Shown in pieces: positions 54,887 to 62,174 of a stretch of 64,000 bases of DNA (the first letter of the stretch is position 1; the number at the start of each line of letters is the position of its first letter). The notes below the pieces were generated by a model, which was given only the letters and a program-made list of their open reading frames with translations, ran no database searches and was not told the origin of the DNA. The stretch spans positions 775,501 through 839,500 of the forward strand of contig NZ_AP026867.1 in assembly GCF_026000115.1 (NCBI RefSeq), given 5' to 3'. Made by a program: the position numbers and the translations under genes. This stretch comes from Aureispira anguillae. Its GTDB lineage: Bacteria > Bacteroidota > Bacteroidia > Chitinophagales > Saprospiraceae.

Positions 54887-55552
54887 ATGAAAAAGGCTTT
54901 TTTTATTTTAATATGTTTCTCAGGTTTATTATATTGTTGCAATACTAATTCTAGCTCAAAGGTAGAAGAGAAGCTGGTTGAAGAAGAACTAGAATTGGCA
55001 GAAGGAGAAATAGAAGTAGCGGATACCTTGCGGTTGATGGAAGGAAAAATTCCTGAAAATTGGATACAAATTCCTTTGTTAGAAAATGGCTATTATATAG
55101 GTTTTCCTAAAAAGCCTACAAAAAAAGAGCGAAAAAGTAGCCAACGAATTGATTATAAACTAAAACGATCTAAATATAGATTGAGTTGTAACCTTACCGA
55201 CTTGTCTGAGGAGCCTTCTTTTCAACAAAATAAAAAATATAGAACGGCTTACTATAAGGCAATAGTTGATGATTTAGGAGAAGGCATAGAGGGTGTTGTA
55301 GAAGAACATGAAGTCTTCTACAGTCAGGCTATCTATGAAGGAATTAGAGCAACTATTGTAGCAGATGATGTGCGTATTTATATACAATGCATTATTATAG
55401 AATCCGTATTATACACCATTAGCTTGACGTTGTTTGACGATGAAAAACCCGCTTATTTGCAATTGAGAGATAAGTTTTTTTACTCTTTTGGTAATGCGTT
55501 TTATAGCAACAAAAGTGAACGAAAATATGAAATTAATAAAGATTCATTTTAA
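54887..55552 (+). CDS. Lipoprotein, function unknown
   Basis: A 221-residue lipoprotein with lipobox LLYCC (Cys17 or Cys18). A short acidic, Glu-rich stretch (VEEKLVEEELELAEGEIEVA) follows. The folded part (about 55-205) contains YYIGFPKKPTKKERKSSQ, YRLSCNLTDLS and IIIESVLYTISLTLFDDE. The GFP.KP pattern near the start of the domain recalls periplasmic proteins whose domain begins FPxKP, a form I have seen in Bacteroidota proteins without known function. It is probably a single gene: repeat copy E separates it from nnr. Confidence 0.65.
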   Translation: MKKAFFILICFSGLLYCCNTNSSSKVEEKLVEEELELAEGEIEVADTLRLMEGKIPENWIQIPLLENGYYIGFPKKPTKKERKSSQRIDYKLKRSKYRLSCNLTDLSEEPSFQQNKKYRTAYYKAIVDDLGEGIEGVVEEHEVFYSQAIYEGIRATIVADDVRIYIQCIIIESVLYTISLTLFDDEKPAYLQLRDKFFYSFGNAFYSNKSERKYEINKDSF

Positions 55553-55610
55553 GATAACAAAAAATACAGCGCAACGATATTTTGCTAGTATTTAAGTATT
55601 CCCATTCTAC

Positions 55611-55703
55611 ATTACTCCGTTTTAAATCTCGAAGAACCCTGCTTGCTGGCTCACGAGTGATAACAAGCTAACCAAGTACCGTAGTTAAATTAACGGAGGA
55701 TTA
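55611..55703 (+). repeat. Palindrome-ended intergenic repeat, copy E
   Basis: Starts ATTACTCCGTTTTAAATCTC and ends TTAACGGAGGATTA. It contains GGCTCACGAGTGATAACAAG followed by CTAACCAAG (compare B and the degenerate piece at 44950). Its right end lies only 12 bases before the nnr ATG, so it must form part of the nnr 5' leader or promoter region. Confidence 0.6.
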
Positions 55704-55715
55704 ATTCTAAAAATT

Positions 55716-57236
55716 ATGAAAATATTATCAACAACACAAACCCGTGAAGCAGATGCTTACACCATAGCACATGAGCCTATTTTGTCCATTGACTTAATGG
55801 AACGGGCAAGTAGAACTTTTACCAGTTGGTTTGTCAAAAAATTCCCGAAGTCTACGTTTGAAATGGTTAGCGTCATTTGTGGCAAAGGTAACAATGGGGG
55901 AGATGGCTTGGCGATTGCTCGTTTGTTGGAGGAGCGAGGGTATGATGTGGCTGTGTTTATACTGAATTTAACAGATAATGAAACAGAAGATTTTAAGACA
56001 AACTTGGAGCGAGTTCGACAGTTACAAGATCTAAATAAAGTGGTTATTAAGGAGGTTTCTTCTGTAGAAGAAATGCCTGTTTTTGGTGGAGATGAAATCT
56101 TGATTGATGCGATGTTGGGATCTGGTCTAAATCGACCAATCACAGGGGCTTTGGCTGATATTTTGCACTTTTTGAATGAATGTGAAAATACAGTTGTTGC
56201 CGTTGATGTCCCAACAGGAGTGTTTACCGATATGCCCACTGTAGGTGCTTGTATAGAAGCAGATTATACCTTTGCATTTGAATTTCCAAAATTAGCATTT
56301 TTATTTCCTGAAAACTTTCATTACGTAGGAGATTTTGTTTGTGCATCAATAGGTCTGGATCAAAAATATATTGCTTCTGTAGATTCTCCTTATTATTACA
56401 TTACTTCAGATATTGTTAAACGAATTTACAAGAGAAGAGATAAATTTGCACACAAAGGCGTTTTTGGTCATGCTTTACTGATTATGGGAAGCTATGGCAA
56501 AATGGGGGCGGCTATTCTGGCAACCCGTGCCTGTCTTAGAGCTGGAGTTGGTTTGGTGACAGTGCATGTGCCTATCTGTGGTTATGAGGTGATGCAAACG
56601 GCTGTTCCTGAGGCAATGGTGAGTTTGGATGAGGATCGATTTATCTTTACAAAGGTATACGATTTGCCGAAGTATTCTACCATTGCTATTGGTTGTGGTT
56701 TGAGTACCAAAAATAGAACAAGAAATGCATTGTGTTATATGCTCAAACACTTGAATCGCCCAACTGTTTTGGATGCAGATGCATTGAATATTTTAGGGCA
56801 GAGTCCCGATTGGTTTGAATACATTCCCAAGGGGAGTATTTTGACCCCACACCCCAAAGAATTTGAACGAATGTTTGGGAAGGTCTACGATAATTTTGAA
56901 CGAAATGAACTGCAACGTCGAAAAGCCCAAGAATTTGGTGTTTACATCATTCTAAAGGGAGCTAATACTTGTGTGGCAACGCCTGAAGGGGTTTGCTATT
57001 TTAATTCTACTGGAAATCCAGGGATGGGAACCGCAGGGAGTGGGGATGTTTTGACGGGGATTTTGGCAGGTTTACTGTCCCAAGAATACGACCCCTTAGA
57101 GGCTTGTATTTTGGGCGTTTATATCCATGGCTTGGCTGGTGATATTGCTGCTGAAGTAGAAAGCGAAGAAAGCTTAACGGCAGGAGATTTAGTGAATTAC
57201 TTGGGGAAAGCGTTTTTGAAATTACGAAAATTATAG
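55716..57236 (+). CDS. nnr: Bifunctional NAD(P)H-hydrate epimerase / ADP-dependent NAD(P)H-hydrate dehydratase
   Basis: A 506-residue two-domain repair enzyme. The N-terminal YjeF_N epimerase (about 1-215) has the CGKGNNGGDGLAIARLL phosphate loop (55-71), DAMLGSGLNRPITG and VAVDVPTGV. The C-terminal carbohydrate-kinase-type dehydratase (about 235-506) has HKGVFGHALLIMGSYGKMGA, VLDADALNIL, LTPHPKEFERMFG and GNPGMGTAGSGDVLTGILAG (about 428-447) with the nucleotide-binding Asp. Together they return damaged (hydrated) NADH and NADPH to the active form, with ADP as phosphate donor product partner. Length and order are those of the usual fused Nnr. A long inverted repeat follows. Confidence 0.95.
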   Translation: MKILSTTQTREADAYTIAHEPILSIDLMERASRTFTSWFVKKFPKSTFEMVSVICGKGNNGGDGLAIARLLEERGYDVAVFILNLTDNETEDFKTNLERVRQLQDLNKVVIKEVSSVEEMPVFGGDEILIDAMLGSGLNRPITGALADILHFLNECENTVVAVDVPTGVFTDMPTVGACIEADYTFAFEFPKLAFLFPENFHYVGDFVCASIGLDQKYIASVDSPYYYITSDIVKRIYKRRDKFAHKGVFGHALLIMGSYGKMGAAILATRACLRAGVGLVTVHVPICGYEVMQTAVPEAMVSLDEDRFIFTKVYDLPKYSTIAIGCGLSTKNRTRNALCYMLKHLNRPTVLDADALNILGQSPDWFEYIPKGSILTPHPKEFERMFGKVYDNFERNELQRRKAQEFGVYIILKGANTCVATPEGVCYFNSTGNPGMGTAGSGDVLTGILAGLLSQEYDPLEACILGVYIHGLAGDIAAEVESEESLTAGDLVNYLGKAFLKLRKL

Positions 57237-57275
57237 CCTACTGCTGAAATTAATTTTCATTAGATATACACCACG

Positions 57276-57330
57276 TATACATACAATTGCATCTATTCTT
57301 CTAGAAGAAATAGATGCAATTGTATGTATA
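57276..57330 (+). terminator. Perfect 22-base inverted repeat between nnr and the next gene
   Basis: TATACATACAATTGCATCTA with TT pairs perfectly with AATAGATGCAATTGTATGTA ending in TA. The 11-base centre (CTTCTAGAAGA) is itself nearly palindromic. It is AT-rich with no T run, so it is a terminator or 3'-end hairpin of unusual strength. The right arm ends 11 bases before the next ATG (57342), which could link it to translation of that gene. Confidence 0.55.
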
Positions 57331-57341
57331 ACAATAATAAA

Positions 57342-59060
57342 ATGAAAACGGTATTGGTTCTAATACTGGCTTTATTCCACTTGACTACTGTGGGGGCTCA
57401 AATTGAGATTAAAGCTACTATTTTTGACAAAAACACAAATGAAACATTGCCTTATGCCAATGTTTTTAATCAGCAGCAATTATTTGGCACTGCAACTAAT
57501 TTAGAGGGCTATTTTGAATTGCCTAACAATCAAATCGGAGACACCATTGTTATTTCTTATCTAGGGTATAAGGAAGAAAAAATTGTTGTTGGTTCAACAA
57601 CAATCAAAACGATAAGGCTTAGTCCTAGCTCAAGTAGGCTAAAAGATGTGGTGGTAAGAGCGAATAGCGATTATTTATATGATCTTGTTTCAAAAATAAG
57701 AAATCATAGAAGAACAAAAATCAAAAAAGCTAAGACTTATTTCTACTTAGAAACCTACCTAAATAAGGATAAAGCAGAAGTAATTGAAGCATATTATAAT
57801 GGAAATTATTCTAATTATTCAATTGATGAATTGGACTACAAAAAAGGAAGAATTGGAGTAAAAACCATTCGCAATAGGCATTTTACTTCCACAGAATCTT
57901 CCCGCCTTTTTTCAATCCATAACCTTTTTTCCAAAAGCAATTTTTTTCCTAGCAACCCATTGAGTATTAACAAAAAAATGTTGCTAAAGAATTATTCTTT
58001 GAAGCTAAATTACGCTTACCAAGAAAAGGAAGCTCAAATTTATGTGATCAGTTTTGACCCCAAAGACAATCGTTCGGATTTTTTTAGTGGTACAATTTGG
58101 GTAGATGTCGATAAAAATCAATTGCTCAAAATTAACTTAAAAGTTCGCAATGCCTCCTTGCATCCCTTTTCGATTATTGGCAGGAATGATATAGAACAAG
58201 TTGATATGGCAATTACAAAATATTATCAGTCAATTGAAGGAAAACAATACATGGATAAAATCCACTTCAATTATGGCCTTACTTATTCAGATCGCTCAGA
58301 AAATAAGATTAGCGTAAATTCTAAAGCCTTTATTAAAGCCTATGACTATAACAATCAGTTTGTTTTGCCCTATTTTAAATTTACAAAGCACTACCACGAA
58401 GATTATCGAAACCTAACGGCTTCTTCTTACGATTCTGTTTTTTGGAGTAAAAACACTGAATTTAGGTTTTATGATCGCATGAAAATGATTGAAACCTTTA
58501 TAAAAGAGAATCTATTTAAAAACAAACGTGTTTTCCCACAAAATGCGTCTAGTTCGTACCAGCCTCATTTGCAATTTCCTTATCTTCAGTGGAGTAAAGA
58601 GCGGGTTAAAATGGGGCAGGCATCAAAAAGGAGAATTAATTATTCGAAGGAAAATAACTTTGAAGTAGATCGCTATAATTTTAATACCAAACTCTATTTT
58701 GACATCAATAGCATTCAAGATTCATTGATTTTTCAATTGGTTGCTATCCTAGATCCTCTTCAAAGTTTCTATTATTTCCAAATGGAAAAGGAAGATCATG
58801 CTTTTGTCAATATGTACTTCGACTTGTTGGAAATACAAAAACGAAAATTGGAAATGGAACTTTTGCAGCTAACCAATCCTACCATCAATCTAATGACCGA
58901 GTTGTATGAAAAACATCTAGGATTGTATGCAGAAACTTGTAAGTTATTTGTCGCAGAAACCGATAGGGGATATAATGCAGAAAAAATGAAAAAGTGGAAC
59001 GATTATATTTTTAAGTCATTGAACGTTAATAATTATGCATTTTTTAAGCTTAAAAAATAA
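57342..59060 (+). CDS. Carboxypeptidase-regulatory-like domain (DUF5686-type) outer-membrane-associated protein
   Basis: A 572-residue protein starting MKTVLVLILALFHLTTVGAQ, a signal peptide; an ATG six codons upstream lies inside the inverted repeat. The first domain (about 22-100) is a carboxypeptidase-D-regulatory-like/TonB-plug-associated fold: IKATIFDKNTNETLPYANVF, TATNLEGYFELPN, DTIVISYLGYKEEKI. The rest resembles the beta-strand-rich part of DUF5686 proteins (YFYLETYLNKDKAEVIEAYY, GTIWVDVDKNQLLKINLKV) but is shorter, lacking a full C-terminal barrel and ending in a helical tail (KKWNDYIFKSL). Role unknown. It converges on holA with 15 bases between stops. Confidence 0.7.
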   Translation: MKTVLVLILALFHLTTVGAQIEIKATIFDKNTNETLPYANVFNQQQLFGTATNLEGYFELPNNQIGDTIVISYLGYKEEKIVVGSTTIKTIRLSPSSSRLKDVVVRANSDYLYDLVSKIRNHRRTKIKKAKTYFYLETYLNKDKAEVIEAYYNGNYSNYSIDELDYKKGRIGVKTIRNRHFTSTESSRLFSIHNLFSKSNFFPSNPLSINKKMLLKNYSLKLNYAYQEKEAQIYVISFDPKDNRSDFFSGTIWVDVDKNQLLKINLKVRNASLHPFSIIGRNDIEQVDMAITKYYQSIEGKQYMDKIHFNYGLTYSDRSENKISVNSKAFIKAYDYNNQFVLPYFKFTKHYHEDYRNLTASSYDSVFWSKNTEFRFYDRMKMIETFIKENLFKNKRVFPQNASSSYQPHLQFPYLQWSKERVKMGQASKRRINYSKENNFEVDRYNFNTKLYFDINSIQDSLIFQLVAILDPLQSFYYFQMEKEDHAFVNMYFDLLEIQKRKLEMELLQLTNPTINLMTELYEKHLGLYAETCKLFVAETDRGYNAEKMKKWNDYIFKSLNVNNYAFFKLKK

Positions 59061-59075
59061 TCAAAAATGCTGCCT

Positions 59076-60098
59076 TTAGCCCAAAATTTTGACAATCATT
59101 TCTCGCAATAATTCTCCGTGTGGGATGCTCGCATTATGAACCCCTTTGGAGCGCAAATCATATTCTTTGAGCACAGCAATTACGCTTTCCAATTGAGGAC
59201 GTGTGTAATGTTTGGCCGCTAATTTATAATCTTTGACAAAAAACTTATTGGCTCCAATAGCAGCGGCAATTTCTACATCGCTTGCTCGCAACATAGATTG
59301 ACACACATAAACCTTACTAAAAAAATTATATAAGGTTGCTGTAATCATTGGTAAGGGATGGTTTTTGGGATTGGCAATAAAATACTTAACAATCAAAAAG
59401 CTTTTAAACTTGTCTCGTCTCCCCAAAGCCTGTTGCAATTCAAAAACATTAAAATCTTTACTAATTCCAATGTTTTTTTGGATAATATGCTTGTCAATAG
59501 CCGCTCCAGCTGGCAAATTGATGGTCAATTTGTCCAACTCATTCGAAATCTTGGATAAGTTAGTCCCCAAATATTCGGCAAGGAGGTTGGTCGCAGCAGG
59601 TTTGATGGAAATGTTTTTATCCTTTAGGTAATTATTAATCCAATTGGGAACTTGATTATCGTACAAACGAGTCGATTCAAAAACACAAACTTTTTTGGAA
59701 CCTGTTAAGGCTTTGGCGTACTTCTTTCTCTTGTCTAACTTTTTGTGTTTGTGTGCCAAGACCAAAATGGTGCTGTCCAATGGATTTTGAAAATAAGCCT
59801 CCAGCTTATCTAAGGTTTTTAGCTCTTGTACTTCTTTGATAATAACAACCTGTTTGTCAGACATGACAGGATAACGACGGGCGCTATCCAAGACCGTTTT
59901 ATAATCAATCTCTTTGCCATACAAAACGGTCTGGTTAAATGCCTTAGCTGTTTCATCCAATACATTTTCCTCAATGTATTTGGTCAACTCATCAATATAG
60001 AAACTCTCTTCTCCATGCAATAGATAGATTGGAAAATATTCTTTCTTTTGGAGTGAGTTAAGCACCTGCTTATAGGAGAGCGATTTTGCTTTAGCCAT
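59076..60098 (-). CDS. holA: DNA polymerase III subunit delta
   Basis: A 340-residue clamp-loader subunit. The N-terminus YFPIYLLHGEESFYIDELTK is the family signature, followed by SARRYPVMSDKQVVIIKEVQ, LVLAHKHKKLDKRKK, and domain II/III helices (LAEYLGTNLSKISNELDKL; FNVFELQQALGRRDKFKSF; KNHPLPMITATLYNFFSKVY). It has the usual length for delta and no nucleotide-binding Walker motif, as expected. In the clamp loader it opens the beta sliding clamp. It is transcribed on its own: the upstream gap of 88 bases leads to the stop of the esterase gene on the same strand. Confidence 0.92.
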   Translation of the reverse strand: MAKAKSLSYKQVLNSLQKKEYFPIYLLHGEESFYIDELTKYIEENVLDETAKAFNQTVLYGKEIDYKTVLDSARRYPVMSDKQVVIIKEVQELKTLDKLEAYFQNPLDSTILVLAHKHKKLDKRKKYAKALTGSKKVCVFESTRLYDNQVPNWINNYLKDKNISIKPAATNLLAEYLGTNLSKISNELDKLTINLPAGAAIDKHIIQKNIGISKDFNVFELQQALGRRDKFKSFLIVKYFIANPKNHPLPMITATLYNFFSKVYVCQSMLRASDVEIAAAIGANKFFVKDYKLAAKHYTRPQLESVIAVLKEYDLRSKGVHNASIPHGELLREMIVKILG

Positions 60099-60186
60099 TT
60101 ACAACTCGTTATTTATCGTTATTTATTCTCAACGGATTTTAATTGACTGATAAAGGTACATTTTTTTCATTATCAAACCGAAGTTT

Positions 60187-61980
60187 TTAATACTTAACTA
60201 ACTTTCTTGTTGTTATAATTTGGTGATTATTTTCTACAATCAAAAAGTAAACTCCCGCAGCAAAGTGACTCAGGTCAATAGATTGTCGAATGTTGATAAA
60301 AGGAATATTTTTTTGATAAAGTAATTGTCCTTGAACAGAATAAATTTTAATGACCTTATTAAGGTTACAACTTTTTAATTCAATTTCTAACAGGTTTTCT
60401 TTCCCAATAAGATTAGATGTTATGGAAATGGATTTGGAGGAACAATCATCTATATGAATTGGGAATTGGTGGAATGAAAATGCTGCATATCCTTCTGGGT
60501 TAGTCAACCAAATCATTTCATTATTATAAATGGGATCATCTTTTAATAAATAACTTACAGCGTTGGGAGAATTATTACTTATTGTCATATAAATTTTGTG
60601 CCCTTTACTATACATGGATATAGGTTCAAAATTGGGTAATAATATATTATCTTTATAGAATGCAAAACTATGTTCTAAACCATTGGGACAGTCTGCTAAG
60701 TCTTGATCAAATTCTAAAACAAGCTTATCATAGTTATAATAGGCATTTATTATATTGGGAGAGGTAATGCAAGTATTAGCAGCATAAAAATCACGTCCTA
60801 TAACTTGGAATAAACGCTCGCTAAGTTCATTATAGGCATCTCGTGAAAAATGACATTGATAGTTGGGGTCATTGGCCGCTAATCTTCGTTCTCCAATTCC
60901 ATTTGCTGTAAGAGGAATAAGATTAGTTTTAGGGGTAAGTTGATCTATTGTTCGTTGTTGCTCTCGAACTATTTGCCCAAAGCCATGATAGTTACAGCCT
61001 GTATGTATTTGGACTATATAAATTTTTTCTACACTCCCCCAATGTTGTTCCCAATCGTCAATTAAGTAGTTGAGGCTATCTGCATAAGTATAAGCTCGTT
61101 CATAGGTGTTTTGGCTCTCTCCTTGATACCAAATAATCCCTTTAATATTATTTTTAAGATTAGCTTGTTCAATCCTATAAGTCAAAGCCCCAAATAAGGT
61201 TCTTAGGTCTCTAGGGTTGCTCGTTGGGCTAGCATATAGTTGATGCTCAGCAATATTGGTGCCTCCATAAGCTCCATTGATAAAACAAGTGGGCATCTGA
61301 TACTGATCTTGGATTAGATACTGAAGTTTTAATCCCCAGAAACCAACAAAACCAATAAGGTTGGAGTCGGATGCATTGGCAGGAAACCAGTAATTATTGT
61401 TCGCATCATAGTTGGTTAAAAAGCCATTAGTTCCATTATAGTTTGGCATATTACCCAATGATTTACTATAGATAGCATTTAAGTTTTTAGAATAGGCCTG
61501 ATATAGACTATCTTGAATAATGCCTGCTCTAGCTGTGCCAACTCCCATAGCATTGGATTGTCCTGCAATAATATAAGCATCTCCACAAACAACATCTTGG
61601 GCAATCGTATCCCTATATAATAGGGTCTTGTTTTTTTTTAGTAAAATTTGAAAATCATATAGATACATACCTGCCTCTAAAATAGGGGCAAAACTAAAAC
61701 TGTCGTTTGTTATTTGTGTATAGGAATAATTTTGAGTGCTGCCATCTAGAAAACGTTTTATCATCAGCAATTCAATATTATTGACATTAGAGGTAATGTT
61801 AGAAGCTACACCTTTAATTATAACGGCTGCTTTGTTATTGACATCACGAGGGTACAATTGATGGGACTGAGGATAGAGTCGAATGCCATTTATATCTTTA
61901 AAATATTGGATTTGTGCAATTAAATTAAAATAGGGGGGCATTAAAAGGAGGAAAAGAATAATCGTTTTTAGCCAGATCAT
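60187..61980 (-). CDS. Secreted SASA/SGNH-type carbohydrate esterase with T9SS sorting domain
   Basis: A 597-residue protein with a signal peptide (TIILFLLLMPPYFNLIAQ). The catalytic domain of the sialate O-acetylesterase-like (SASA) family has the nucleophile Ser142 in IIAGQSNAMGVG, INGAYGGTNIAEH, IKGIIWYQGESQ (the block with the conserved Gln-Gly-Glu), and later CHFSRDAYNELSERLF, which carries the catalytic His region. A C-terminal sorting domain (LLEIELKSCNLNKVIKIYSV ... FAAGVYFLIVENN) predicts T9SS export. It probably removes acetyl groups from extracellular polysaccharide or sialic acids. The target is not deducible. Confidence 0.85.
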   Translation of the reverse strand: MIWLKTIILFLLLMPPYFNLIAQIQYFKDINGIRLYPQSHQLYPRDVNNKAAVIIKGVASNITSNVNNIELLMIKRFLDGSTQNYSYTQITNDSFSFAPILEAGMYLYDFQILLKKNKTLLYRDTIAQDVVCGDAYIIAGQSNAMGVGTARAGIIQDSLYQAYSKNLNAIYSKSLGNMPNYNGTNGFLTNYDANNNYWFPANASDSNLIGFVGFWGLKLQYLIQDQYQMPTCFINGAYGGTNIAEHQLYASPTSNPRDLRTLFGALTYRIEQANLKNNIKGIIWYQGESQNTYERAYTYADSLNYLIDDWEQHWGSVEKIYIVQIHTGCNYHGFGQIVREQQRTIDQLTPKTNLIPLTANGIGERRLAANDPNYQCHFSRDAYNELSERLFQVIGRDFYAANTCITSPNIINAYYNYDKLVLEFDQDLADCPNGLEHSFAFYKDNILLPNFEPISMYSKGHKIYMTISNNSPNAVSYLLKDDPIYNNEMIWLTNPEGYAAFSFHQFPIHIDDCSSKSISITSNLIGKENLLEIELKSCNLNKVIKIYSVQGQLLYQKNIPFINIRQSIDLSHFAAGVYFLIVENNHQIITTRKLVKY

Positions 61981-62139
61981 TTAGATTTAGAATTTGTTAA
62001 AAAAAAAGGTAATTACCCATAGTTGTAATTCATTGACAATGAGTAATAAATGGGAGTGGCTAGTTTTGGATGGTACAACGGTTAAAATACAGTTGAAGTA
62101 ATTAATAGAATATTTATCAAAAAAGCTAATCTTTGAGGG

Positions 62140-62147
62140 TAAATTTG
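62140..62147 (+). promoter_or_regulatory. Candidate -7 box of the BNR-propeller gene
   Basis: TAAATTTG fits TAnnTTTG, 27 bases before the ATG at 62175. The upstream element is weak (TTTA about 23 bases before). Confidence 0.35.
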
Positions 62148-62174
62148 GAAAATCTAACACAACATTCAAGCACT

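Noticed and set aside
55757-56239. 160-residue leftward frame
   Set aside because: Antisense shadow of the well-supported nnr gene.
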